DNA of 29,039 nucleotides from CAYMLQ01 sp964390795. Its GTDB lineage: Bacteria > Verrucomicrobiota > Kiritimatiellia > RFP12 > UBA1067. The notes below the pieces were generated by a model. The model was not told the DNA's origin. It did not search any database and worked only from the letters and a program-made list of their open reading frames with translations. Location: NCBI GenBank assembly GCA_964390795.1, contig CAYMLQ010000035.1:1-29039 (forward strand), written 5' to 3'. The translations under genes were made by a program, and so were the position numbers. Each line of letters begins with the position of its first letter. Position 1 is the first letter of the stretch. Shown in pieces: positions 18,400 to 26,343 of this stretch.

Positions 18400-18447
18400 T
18401 TTCCAGCCATTGGAAAACCACGGAGCGCTAACTTCCAAGGATTGGAA
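18400..18447. repeat. Two related small palindromes between sulfatase and fucosidase
   Basis: TTTCCAGCCATTGGAAA (18400-18416) and TTCCAAGGATTGGAA (18433-18447) are imperfect palindromes sharing TTCCA...TTGGAA. They fill much of the 129-nt gap, the longest gap within the 6574-22923 cluster apart from its flanks. They look like copies of a short dispersed repeat. They could weaken transcription into GH29 or act as protein sites. Confidence 0.5.
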
Positions 18448-18470
18448 CTGACTTAAAAAGGAAATGACAA

Positions 18471-20402
18471 ATGACTACGAAAGGACAAAGGATGAACAAG
18501 CGACTCGGCAAAGGAAGTTGGGCGGCTGCGATTCTCGCGGTTGCGACTGGCGTGACGGGAATTGTTCATGCAGCAGAGAAACCCGCCGCGTTGGACGGAA
18601 CCTCCGCCGAGATGTGGGGCGAGGGCGGCGGCGCGAAGACGAACCTTGCGCGCGGCGCGTGGCTGAAGGACTCGCGCTTCGCGATGTTTGTCCATTGGGG
18701 CTTGTATTCTGAGCTGGGCGGCACCTGGGACGGCAAGACGCACTACGGCATCGCCGAGTGGATCATGCGGCGCGCGAAGATCCCGGTTGCGGACTACGAG
18801 AAGGTGGCGGACCGTTTCAACCCGACGAACTTTAACGCGAGGGAGTGGGTTCAACTGGCAAAAGACACCGGCATGCGGCATATCATGATCACCGCGAAGC
18901 ACCACGACGGATTTGCGATGTTCAAGTCAGCGGCGCACCCCTACAACATAGCGGACGCCACGCCGTTCAAGCGCGACCCCATGAAAGAGCTGGCCGAGGC
19001 CTGCCGGGACAATGGCCTGCGGCTTGGCTTCTACTACTCGCAGACGCAGGACTGGCACGAGCGCGACGCAGTCGGCAATGACTGGACGTTCAAGCCCGGC
19101 GAGGGCGATTTTCAGAAGTACCTGACGGGCAAGGCGGTTCCTCAGATCAAGGAGCTGCTAAGCGGTTACGGGCCGATCGCAGGCGTGTGGTTCGACACGC
19201 CGGGGCCGATCACCCCTGAACAGTCGAAGGGCCTCGTGGATCTTGTCCACACCTTGCAGCCGCAGGCGCTGGTCAACAGCCGCATCGGCAACGGGCTGGG
19301 CGACTACGACACGCTCGGTGACCAGGAGATCCCGCGCCTGCCGCGGCCAGGGCTGTGGGAGACGCCCGACACGGCTAACGACACCTGGGCCTATGCGTGG
19401 TACGACCGCAACTGGAAGAGCCCGACAGAGATTGCGGAACGGCTTGTGCGCGTGGTCAGCCGCGGCGGCACCTATATGCTCAACGTCGGGCCGGACGGCA
19501 CCGGCCGCATTCCCGCACAGTCGGCCCGCATCCTGCGCGAGGTCGGCAAGTGGGTCCACGCGCATGAGGAGGCGATCCACGGCACGGACTCGACGCCCTT
19601 CGGCCCGCTTGCTTGGGGCGAATGCACGGCGCGCGGCAACACGCTCTTCCTGCATGTGTTCCAGTGGCCGGCCGACGGCACGCTCATCTTGCCGGGCCTG
19701 CACGCCAAGGTCAAGCGGGCGACGCTCGAAAAAGACAAGCCACTCGCCCACGAAGCGGGAATGAACGAGGGGGTAACGCTCAACGTTCAACGCTCTACGT
19801 TCAACGCTCAAGTTATGGACGAGCTCACGTTCGAGCAGAAGGACGGGTTGCTGACGCTGCGCGTGCCGAAACTGCGGCCCGACACCCTGATTCCGGTTGT
19901 GACGTTGGATCTGGCGGGCCCGGTCGAAGCGAGCCGCGAGGCGTATGTGCTGAACGGCTGCCGCAACACGCTGGAGATGGGTGTGGCCGCGCTGAAGGGG
20001 TGCGAGGTGAAGGCGGTCAACTGGATGGAGAAGTTCGGCGACTGGAAGCACATGGAGTGCCTGGTGGGATGGCAGGGCCCAGAGCGTTCGGCGACGTGGG
20101 ACTTCAAAACGGTTTCGCCCGGCTCATTCTACCTCGATGTGGAGTACACCTGTCCCGCCGAGGACGACTACTCCGAGTGGGGCATACGCTGCGGCGACAA
20201 CAACCTGACCTTCCCGCTGATCGACACCGGCGAGCGTCCGGCGCGCAAGGCGTTCGGCGGCGCGCTTCCTCGCTTCCGCACCTATCGCATCGGGGTCATC
20301 GATTTTCCAAAGCCCGGCACACAGCGACTCGCGTTCGGCCCCACGGGTATAGACGGTAAGAACATCCGTGTCACGGCGCTGCGTTTGATTCCGGTGATTT
20401 AG
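18471..20402 (+). CDS. GH29 alpha-L-fucosidase, secreted
   Basis: A 643-residue exported fucosidase, hydrolysing terminal alpha-L-fucose. ATG 18471 has AGGA (18459-18462) 8 nt upstream; ATG 18492, also preceded by AAAGGA, would give the same signal peptide with a shorter head (MNKRLGKGSWAAAILAVATG, ending VHA-AE). The GH29 barrel covers about residues 50-360: RFAMFVHWGLYS, TAKHHDGFAMF, GVWFD with the nucleophile at Asp242, and MLNVGPDGTGRIP. A beta-rich domain after about residue 460 (YVLNGCRNTLEM to the end) is likely an ancillary sugar-binding part. Between the two, residues about 435-448 are encoded by a heptanucleotide repeat (19775-19809). The gene is followed 28 nt later by protein C. 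Pairing with the sulfatase suggests a sulfated fucose-containing polymer, by inference. Confidence 0.92.
   Translation: MTTKGQRMNKRLGKGSWAAAILAVATGVTGIVHAAEKPAALDGTSAEMWGEGGGAKTNLARGAWLKDSRFAMFVHWGLYSELGGTWDGKTHYGIAEWIMRRAKIPVADYEKVADRFNPTNFNAREWVQLAKDTGMRHIMITAKHHDGFAMFKSAAHPYNIADATPFKRDPMKELAEACRDNGLRLGFYYSQTQDWHERDAVGNDWTFKPGEGDFQKYLTGKAVPQIKELLSGYGPIAGVWFDTPGPITPEQSKGLVDLVHTLQPQALVNSRIGNGLGDYDTLGDQEIPRLPRPGLWETPDTANDTWAYAWYDRNWKSPTEIAERLVRVVSRGGTYMLNVGPDGTGRIPAQSARILREVGKWVHAHEEAIHGTDSTPFGPLAWGECTARGNTLFLHVFQWPADGTLILPGLHAKVKRATLEKDKPLAHEAGMNEGVTLNVQRSTFNAQVMDELTFEQKDGLLTLRVPKLRPDTLIPVVTLDLAGPVEASREAYVLNGCRNTLEMGVAALKGCEVKAVNWMEKFGDWKHMECLVGWQGPERSATWDFKTVSPGSFYLDVEYTCPAEDDYSEWGIRCGDNNLTFPLIDTGERPARKAFGGALPRFRTYRIGVIDFPKPGTQRLAFGPTGIDGKNIRVTALRLIPVI
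19775..19809 (+). repeat. Five tandem heptanucleotides inside the GH29 gene
   Basis: AACGCTC, AACGTTC, AACGCTC, TACGTTC, AACGCTC run head to tail and encode LNVQRSTFNAQ. Because 7 is not a multiple of 3, three units make one 21-nt coding period. The repeat lies in the linker between the catalytic barrel and the C-terminal domain, where an insertion would be tolerated. It looks like an intergenic-type repeat captured in frame. Confidence 0.7.
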
Positions 20403-20430
20403 TGAGTCCGCCGTCAAAGGGTTTCCCACA

Positions 20431-22923
20431 ATGAAAAATCAAATGGTTATGTGGGTCGGCATTCCGCTGTATTTTGTTCTGTGCGGGTGCGACACGCCGG
20501 CCGCAAAGAAAGAACCTGCAACGGCACCCTCCGTTCATACGTCCGGGTACACCTATTCCTGCTGGCTCAACGGGTGGCGGAAACACACGACCGATCAAAG
20601 CCCGGAGATTTTGGCTATTCGAGCCAGCGGGTACGACTTCACGCTGAATCTCGGCGATTTCGGAAAAGCGCGGTTCGCCCGTTCTACGGCTGTTGCGCCT
20701 GGTTATCTGGCGGCGTTGGATGCTGACGCGGACACCTTGTGCCGAGTTCCCGCCGCCGAGCTCGGCATCACGCTGGAGGTGGATGGACGGCTCTATGCAG
20801 CGACAAACTGCTCGGCGGGTACGGACCGGGACCCACGTCGTTTGGGGGCTGCGAAGATGTGGGAGTCGGGGCGCTTCGTGCAGAATTTCGAACTGGAAGG
20901 CCTGAATTTTCTGGCTGCCGATGGCCATCGCTTGCCTTGCGCGGCCAGCTTGTTTCTGACGGCGTGGCCAGATTCGCTCACCTTCACGGCCTCGCTTGGG
21001 CCGAACGTTTCCAACACGTGGAAAGAGGCACGGTTGAAATTCGGGATCAAAGGGCTTGACTGGTCTAGCACGGTTGAGCAGAGGATCGACGGTGCGTGCG
21101 CGACGAACCAGCTGGTTTCCCTGACAGTTGGCAATACGCATCTCAACCTCCGCAAGCCAGAGGCCGGATTCGCCATTCAGGTTTCATCAGGAACCAACAA
21201 CGTTTTTCCAGTCGCGTTCGACGGAAAAAAGAACTGTTACGTCGCCTCGGCGCCGAAAATCAAGCGGAGGTTCAAGGCGGGCTATACGGACATCCGGGAC
21301 TATGATGATTTTTCGATCACCGTCGTCAATCCCGACACGGTTGCAAAGGAGGTTCCGTTCCTGCTCGATTTCCGCTCACCGGCCAACATCACGGGGCTTT
21401 GTCCGATACTCTGCGACAAGGAGGGCCGCCCGACCGGCATCCCGGTGCAATTGAGCAAAAACTGGCATTTTGCGCCCATGGGCGCGTATCTGATGGCCTA
21501 TACGTCGCTTCCCGCAAAGCCCGGACGCACGGAATACCTCCTGCGCGTCGCCTACGGCTTCTATGGCGCGCTGCCGTCGGCCAGCCATGCGCAGCTGAGC
21601 CTGATCGGCTATTCCGGCAAAGGCGGCAACGGGCGCTGGGACCAGTTGGCGATCGGCTGCTGGGGCGAGACCTTCTGCCTGGATATGGATATGAGCCTGG
21701 TGGACATCGCCATCACCGACGTGCGACTGCTCATGGCGCGAAACGGGCTGAAGGGAACGCGGTGGAGTTGGACCGATGCCGGCTGGGGCGGGGACTGGCT
21801 GGGAATGACGAACGGCGCCGGCGGGAAATTGGCCTTCCGCGACTTGAAGACCGCGTACCTTGCGCAAGGGCCGTGCCTCACCGATGTCCGCTACGCCGGC
21901 TTCTACGGTGCCGACCGCGAGGTCGCCTTGAAAGCGCAGGTCCAGACGATGCGGACGGATGACTATGCGCGGACGGTGAACACGTTGAGCTACACGTTTC
22001 GCACCCCTTCGCCGTGCGACGGGGTCTGGTTCTTCAAAATGGGCAGAACCGGCGACTACGTCACGCCGCGCATCGCCTACGGCAATCAGGCAGGCTTGCT
22101 TTCTGAACAGAGCGTGCCTGCCCAGCTCAAGCCTCGTGACCGTTTCATCGACCGCGTCACGCTCGCTGGCGCAGGCCCCTGGTGGGTGGCCTTTCCCGGA
22201 GCGAGACACACCAACGGCAGAGACTGGGGAACAGGCAGCCGGGCGCTGGTCATCCGCTCCTACCAGGCGACGATCGGCGGAAGGGCATTTACAAATCCGA
22301 CGATCTCCCTGCCGGTGCATAACGTTCAGAAGGAGGGCGGCGGACTCGATCTCGACTTGCTGCTGGTCGCGCCCAAGGAGGTGACGGAATTCATCCCTGG
22401 AGACACGGTTGCGTTTGAGGCCGAGTGGATGACCCTGCCGCGGATTGCCGATGACTACTACGGGCCGAACGAGGAGTTCAGAAAACACCTGGCCGAGCAT
22501 CCGGCCTCTTGGAGAACGGTCTATCGCGAAGCTATCGGAAATGACCTCCGGGTGACGGCGCGCGGCGGTAAGGTCATGCACCGCTATCCGCTTGTCATCC
22601 ATGCCGAAGCGCCCGTTATCGATGTCGGCATCACGGGCGGGGTCGGTTTTGTGCCGCTGCGCGTCGAAGGGCTCGATGCGGTCAAGGATGTCGCCGTGTT
22701 TGAAATTGTTGATGGCAAAGAGATCCGACTCGACCAGGCGGTGTACGGGAACGATTTCTGGCAGACGGACTACGATGAGGGCAGCCGTACCTATACGCTG
22801 ACGTATAACCTTCCGTTGGACGGCAAGGCGGCCTCGACCTGGCGGATTAAGACCGGTATTTGCGCACAAGAAGGCTTGCGTCCAGCAGCCAGTTTATGGC
22901 AACATTTCTACATGTGGAAATGA
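20431..22923 (+). CDS. Protein C: lipoprotein with the uncharacterised A/B/C domain
   Basis: An 830-residue predicted lipoprotein. AAAGGG (20416-20421) lies 9 nt before ATG 20431. The signal is MKNQMVMWVGIPLYFVLCGC with lipobox LCGC (Cys20), so it is probably membrane-tethered while A and B are not. Nearly the whole mature protein aligns with A and B: AWPDSL, GRPTGIPVQLSKNWH (from about 331), SASHAQLSLIGY, RWDQLAIGCWGE, GPCLTDVRYAG, DDYYGP, REAIGN, GGVGFVPLRVEGL and GNDFWQTDYDEG. It has no PATR stalk and no LamG insert, so it shows the minimal form of the domain. Some residues differ (FCLDMD where B has ICYEPD). After TWRIKTG it carries about 20 extra residues overlapping a repeat. Function unknown; a cell-surface glycan enzyme or binding protein is inferred. 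Confidence 0.8.
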   Translation: MKNQMVMWVGIPLYFVLCGCDTPAAKKEPATAPSVHTSGYTYSCWLNGWRKHTTDQSPEILAIRASGYDFTLNLGDFGKARFARSTAVAPGYLAALDADADTLCRVPAAELGITLEVDGRLYAATNCSAGTDRDPRRLGAAKMWESGRFVQNFELEGLNFLAADGHRLPCAASLFLTAWPDSLTFTASLGPNVSNTWKEARLKFGIKGLDWSSTVEQRIDGACATNQLVSLTVGNTHLNLRKPEAGFAIQVSSGTNNVFPVAFDGKKNCYVASAPKIKRRFKAGYTDIRDYDDFSITVVNPDTVAKEVPFLLDFRSPANITGLCPILCDKEGRPTGIPVQLSKNWHFAPMGAYLMAYTSLPAKPGRTEYLLRVAYGFYGALPSASHAQLSLIGYSGKGGNGRWDQLAIGCWGETFCLDMDMSLVDIAITDVRLLMARNGLKGTRWSWTDAGWGGDWLGMTNGAGGKLAFRDLKTAYLAQGPCLTDVRYAGFYGADREVALKAQVQTMRTDDYARTVNTLSYTFRTPSPCDGVWFFKMGRTGDYVTPRIAYGNQAGLLSEQSVPAQLKPRDRFIDRVTLAGAGPWWVAFPGARHTNGRDWGTGSRALVIRSYQATIGGRAFTNPTISLPVHNVQKEGGGLDLDLLLVAPKEVTEFIPGDTVAFEAEWMTLPRIADDYYGPNEEFRKHLAEHPASWRTVYREAIGNDLRVTARGGKVMHRYPLVIHAEAPVIDVGITGGVGFVPLRVEGLDAVKDVAVFEIVDGKEIRLDQAVYGNDFWQTDYDEGSRTYTLTYNLPLDGKAASTWRIKTGICAQEGLRPAASLWQHFYMWK

Positions 22924-22951
22924 TGTTTATATCTGAAAACGTCATTTCTAC
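22903..22951. repeat. Inverted and direct repeats at the end of gene C
   Basis: GAAATGATGTTT (22917-22928) pairs imperfectly with AAAACGTCATTTC (22936-22948). CATTTCTAC occurs at 22903-22911 and again at 22943-22951. The first copy and the stop codon of C lie inside the structure. It may be a weak terminator or a repeat insertion that extended the reading frame. No run of T follows. Confidence 0.4.
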
Positions 22952-23020
22952 TGGCGGAAGGGTGGCGGCGAGAAAGCGGGAGCGGCCCGCAGAACGATTC
23001 ACAAAGTAAGGGAGGCGCTC

Positions 23021-23794
23021 ATGAAGACGGTTTTGGAGCAATTCAGGTTGGACGGCAAGGTGGCGGTGGTGACGGGCGCGTCATGCGGCATCGGCAAGCG
23101 TGTGGCGCTGGGCTACTTGCAGGCGGGCGCCCGCGTGGCGCTGGCGGCTTTGGATGATGACAAACTGCCTGCAACCTTGGCCGAACTCAGGCAGGAGTAC
23201 GGCGACCGGGTGATGGCCGTGGCGTGCGATGTCGGCTCGCAGGAGTCGGTTGACGGCATGGTGTGCCGCGTGGTGGCGGAGTGGGGCCGGATCGACGTGG
23301 CCGTCTGCAACGCGGGCATCGTGACGCTCAAAGGGCTGGAGGAGATGTCGCTGGCGGAGTTCGAACTCATCCAGAAGATCAACGTGAGCGGCGTGTTCCT
23401 GACCGCGCAGGCCTGCGCCCGGCGGATGATCGCGCAGGGCGGGGGCGGTAGCATCATCGTCACGGCCTCGATGTCGGCGCGGGTGATCAACACGCCTCAG
23501 AAGATCGGGCACTACTGCGCCTCGAAGGCGGCGGCGATGCAGTTGGCCAAGGCCATGGCCGTGGAGTTCGCGCCGCACGGCATCCGGGTGAACAGCGTCA
23601 GCCCCGGCTACATCATGACCGAGCTGGTCGAACCGCTGACCGAGTTTCACGCGCTGTGGAAACCGCAGATCCCGATGCGCCGCCTGGGTAAACCCGAAGA
23701 GCTGATGGGCCTCTACGTCTACCTGGCGAGCGAGGCGTCGAGCTACATGACCGGCTCGGACGTGGTGATTGACGGCGGGTTTACCTGCGTATGA
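23021..23794 (+). CDS. SDR-family NAD(P)-dependent dehydrogenase (sugar/polyol type)
   Basis: A 257-residue classical short-chain dehydrogenase, cytoplasmic, interconverting a hydroxyl and a keto group on a sugar or polyol. AAGGGAGG (23008-23015) lies 5 nt before ATG 23021. The cofactor motif is TGASCGIG, with Cys where Ser is common, followed by VCNAGI. The catalytic set is Ser152, Tyr165 and Lys169 (YCASK). The C-terminus GSDVVIDGGFTCV is the usual one. The sequence style recalls sorbitol, threitol, sorbose or gluconate 5-dehydrogenases, but I cannot fix the substrate. Its stop overlaps the aldolase start (ATGA), so the two are translated together. Confidence 0.88.
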   Translation: MKTVLEQFRLDGKVAVVTGASCGIGKRVALGYLQAGARVALAALDDDKLPATLAELRQEYGDRVMAVACDVGSQESVDGMVCRVVAEWGRIDVAVCNAGIVTLKGLEEMSLAEFELIQKINVSGVFLTAQACARRMIAQGGGGSIIVTASMSARVINTPQKIGHYCASKAAAMQLAKAMAVEFAPHGIRVNSVSPGYIMTELVEPLTEFHALWKPQIPMRRLGKPEELMGLYVYLASEASSYMTGSDVVIDGGFTCV

Positions 23795-24486
23795 CGGCGA
23801 AAGAAATCGCGGGGATGATGGACGTCAGCGCGGTGCGGGCGGACAGTACGCTTGAGGAGATCCGGCAGTCTGCGGAGCTGGCGAAGCGGCACGGCTGTGT
23901 GGCGGTGTTCGCCTTGCCCGCGCACACGCCGTATCTGGTCGATCTGCTGGCGGGCAGCGCGGTGTTCGCGGGCGGCGCGGTCGGCTTTCCGGGCGGCGGC
24001 GAGACCACCGCCGTCAAGGCCGCCACGGCGTCCGAACTTGTGCAGATGGGGTGTCGCGAGATCGATATGGTCAACAACCTCGCCTGGCTTAAGGCCGGGA
24101 AGAAAGACCTGTACGTGCGCGATGTGCGTGCCGTTGCGGAGGCCGCTGGCGGCCGGCCCGTGAAGGTGATCCTCGAGTGCCACTGGCTGACCGACGATGA
24201 GATCGTGCGGGCGTGCGAGTGGTGCGCGGAGGCGGGCGCGGCCTGGGTCAAGACCGGCACGGGCTGGGCGCCGACCGGCGCGACGCTGGAGAACGTGACG
24301 CTGATGAAGCGGGCCGTCGGCGGGCGGTGTCAGGTGAAGGCCGCCGGAGGCGTACGCGATCTGGAGACGCTGCTGGCGATGTACGAGCGCGGCGTGCGGC
24401 GCTTCGGCATCGGCGTGCGTACCGCGCAGGCTATCCTTGAAGCGGCGGCAGGCGGTACAGGCAAGCCGTCTTCAGAGCAGTATTGA
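23791..24486 (+). CDS. deoC: DeoC-family class I aldolase, divergent
   Basis: A 231-residue TIM-barrel Schiff-base aldolase of the deoxyribose-phosphate aldolase family. The catalytic set is intact: Asp92 in REIDMVNN, Schiff-base Lys154 in WVKTGTGW and Lys183 in VKAAGGVRD, corresponding to E. coli Asp102, Lys167 and Lys201. Two family signatures differ. The N-terminal LIDHTLLKP-type motif reads MMDVSAVRADST, and the phosphate-side SGGIRT-type motif reads AGGVRD. This suggests a substrate other than deoxyribose 5-phosphate. The protein is encoded between a polyol/sugar dehydrogenase and a sugar kinase. A role in cleaving a phosphorylated sugar is inferred. The gene symbol reflects family membership only. 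Confidence 0.82.
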   Translation: MTAKEIAGMMDVSAVRADSTLEEIRQSAELAKRHGCVAVFALPAHTPYLVDLLAGSAVFAGGAVGFPGGGETTAVKAATASELVQMGCREIDMVNNLAWLKAGKKDLYVRDVRAVAEAAGGRPVKVILECHWLTDDEIVRACEWCAEAGAAWVKTGTGWAPTGATLENVTLMKRAVGGRCQVKAAGGVRDLETLLAMYERGVRRFGIGVRTAQAILEAAAGGTGKPSSEQY

Positions 24487-24508
24487 TGCCGGCAGAACAA
24501 AAGGTAGC

Positions 24509-24549
24509 GCGCGTTCTCCGAACGCGCCCCGCGATGGGGACATCGCGGG
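24509..24549. repeat. Two adjacent perfect palindromes between aldolase and kinase
   Basis: GCGCGTTC (24509-24516) pairs with GAACGCGC (24520-24527), and directly after it CCCGCGAT (24528-24535) pairs with ATCGCGGG (24542-24549). The two stem-loops abut with no gap. They occupy the 103-nt gap before the kinase start and are REP-like in form. They could trim or stabilise the mRNA between the two genes. Confidence 0.65.
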
Positions 24550-24589
24550 CCACCGGGGATACGCAGGTGTCGGGGCAAAGGAACCTGTT

Positions 24590-26107
24590 ATGGCTTACAT
24601 CTTGGCATACGACTTCGGAACGGGCGGTATCAAGGCGTCGCTTTATGATGAGGCTGGCACGTGTCTGGCCGACGGGTTTGACGCGTATCCGACGCTCTAT
24701 CCGGCGCACGGCTTTCACGAGCAGCGGCCTGATGATTGGTGGCAGGCCACGGTGGCGAGCACGCGGAAGCTGCTGGCCGGGCTGCCCGAGGGGACTGCGG
24801 AACAGGTCGAGGCGATCGGGATTTCGGGGCACAGCCTGGGCGTCGTGCCGCTGGACGCGCAGGGGCGTCTGCTGCGGGAGAAGGTGCCGATCTGGTCCGA
24901 CGCTCGGCCCGACACGCAGCCGGCTGAGTTCTTCCGGAATATTTCGGAAGAAAACTGGTATCTCATGACCGGCAGCGGCTTTCCGCCGGCGCTCTATTCG
25001 GTTTTCAAGCTGATGTGGTTCCGGGATCGAGAGCCGGAGATGTTCAGCCGCATCCACACGGTGCTCGGCACCAAAGACTACATCAACTATCGGCTGACCG
25101 GCGTGAGGGCAACGGATCATTCATACGCCTCCGGTTCGGGCGTGTACGACCTGAAGGCGCGCCGATATTCGTCGCGGCTGATTCAGGCGTCGGGGCTTGA
25201 CGCGGCGATTCTTGCCGAGATTGTCCCTGCCACACAGGTGCTGGGAACCCTGACGGCGGCTGCCGCGAACGAATTGGGGCTGCCGCTACGGGTCAAGGTC
25301 GTCGCGGGCGGTGTAGACAACGCCTGCATGAGCCTGGGCGCGGGCGCGTTCCGAGAGGGGCGGGCCTACAATTCTCTTGGGTCTTCAAGTTGGATCGCGG
25401 TCTCGTCGGCGGAGCCGCTGCTCGATGCGGCCAAGCGGCCGTATGTGTTCGACCACGTGGTGCCGGGGCAATACGTGTCGGCCTTGGCGATCTTCTCGGC
25501 GGGGACGTCGCTCGCTTGGGTGCGCGACCACCTGTGTCGTGACCTGGTGGAGCGGGCCGCCCGCGAAGGCGTCAGCGCGTACCGGCTGATGGACGACGAG
25601 GCGGCGGCCGCTCCGGTCGGCGCGAACGGGGCGCTGTTCAATCCGTCGCTGGCGGGCGGGAACGCGCTGGACGTGACGCCTGCGGTTCGCGGCGCGTTCC
25701 TGAACATCGACTTGCGGCACACGCGCGCGGATCTGTTGCGGGCCGCGCTGGAGGGTATCGCGCTGGGGCTGCGCAACGTGCTGGACGAACTGTGCCGTCT
25801 GACGCCGGTCGCCGAGCCTCTGACCTTGGTCGGCGGCGGCGCGAACAGCCCGTTGTGGCGCCAGATCTACGCGGACGTGTATGCCATGCCGGTTGTGCGG
25901 ACGCGTGCCGGGCAGCAGGCGGCGGCGCTGGGAGCGGCGGCGGTCGCGGGCGTGGGGGTCGGCTTGTGGAAGGACTTTGGCATCATCGACGAGGTCTCGG
26001 CGGTGACGGACAGGAATGAACCGGAGAGGGAGAATGCCGACGAGTACGAGCGGCTGCTTGCGCGGTACCGCCAGGCTGCCGAGTTTCTGGGCGAGTGGGC
26101 ACAGTGA
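24590..26107 (+). CDS. FGGY-family carbohydrate kinase (xylulokinase-like)
   Basis: A 505-residue ATP-dependent sugar kinase, cytoplasmic. I chose ATG 24590, giving MAYILAYDFGTGGIKASLYD with AAAGGA (24578-24583) 6 nt upstream. A longer frame from 24437 runs through the palindromes and adds 51 unlikely residues. The FGGY N-domain shows the phosphate loop DFGTGGIKAS, SGHSLGVVPLD and IWSDARP. The C-domain shows AGGVDNACMSLGAG and LVGGGANSPLWRQIYADV. Length and motifs fit xylulokinase-like members, but fuculokinase, ribulokinase and other activities share this fold, so the sugar is open. With the SDR and aldolase it forms a three-step sugar or polyol catabolic unit, by inference. Confidence 0.88.
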   Translation: MAYILAYDFGTGGIKASLYDEAGTCLADGFDAYPTLYPAHGFHEQRPDDWWQATVASTRKLLAGLPEGTAEQVEAIGISGHSLGVVPLDAQGRLLREKVPIWSDARPDTQPAEFFRNISEENWYLMTGSGFPPALYSVFKLMWFRDREPEMFSRIHTVLGTKDYINYRLTGVRATDHSYASGSGVYDLKARRYSSRLIQASGLDAAILAEIVPATQVLGTLTAAAANELGLPLRVKVVAGGVDNACMSLGAGAFREGRAYNSLGSSSWIAVSSAEPLLDAAKRPYVFDHVVPGQYVSALAIFSAGTSLAWVRDHLCRDLVERAAREGVSAYRLMDDEAAAAPVGANGALFNPSLAGGNALDVTPAVRGAFLNIDLRHTRADLLRAALEGIALGLRNVLDELCRLTPVAEPLTLVGGGANSPLWRQIYADVYAMPVVRTRAGQQAAALGAAAVAGVGVGLWKDFGIIDEVSAVTDRNEPERENADEYERLLARYRQAAEFLGEWAQ

Positions 26108-26110
26108 CGA

Positions 26111-26200
26111 CGGCTCAGCGGGGACGCTTCGCCCTACCGCCTTCGGACAGGGCGCGTTTCCCGTGCGCAGCGGGTAGGGCGAAGCGTCCCCGCTGAGCCG
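26111..26200. repeat. Large perfect inverted repeat after the kinase
   Basis: Arms 26111-26138 and 26173-26200 are perfect 28-nt reverse complements (each containing GCTCAGCGGGGACGCTTCG or its complement) around a 34-nt spacer that itself holds GCGC-rich partial pairing. The element begins 3 nt after the kinase stop. It is probably a dispersed palindromic element and could act as a transcription barrier between the catabolic genes and vapBC. Downstream, CATCCTGTTCATCCTGTC (26208-26225) is a short direct repeat; the rest of the gap to 26300 shows nothing recognisable. Confidence 0.8.
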
Positions 26201-26307
26201 CTGAAGCCATCCTGTTCATCCTGTCTGCAAAGCACTCTGTGCAGACTCTCCGATACGGCCGAATCATCCGATTTCCGCTTCTTCTCGCACCACCAACCGA
26301 TTACGGC

Positions 26308-26336
26308 TTGACATACGTATGCGTCAGCCGTATGCT
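26308..26336 (+). promoter_or_regulatory. Promoter of vapBC, with CATACGTATG operator-like palindrome
   Basis: TTGACA (26308-26313) and TATGCT (26331-26336) are separated by 17 nt. The palindrome CATACGTATG (26312-26321) and two copies of CGTATGC (26316-26322, 26329-26335) overlap the promoter, as expected for autorepression by the antitoxin. The expected start point, about 26343-26344, coincides with the antitoxin ATG. Confidence 0.7.
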
Positions 26337-26343
26337 TATACAT

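Noticed and set aside
22917..22948. Rho-independent terminator after gene C
   Set aside because: The stem is imperfect, AT-rich and lacks a following T-run, so it is listed only as a repeat.
24437..24589. Extended N-terminus of the sugar kinase
   Set aside because: It reads through two palindromes, and the FGGY fold begins at MAYILAYDFG with a good ribosome site.
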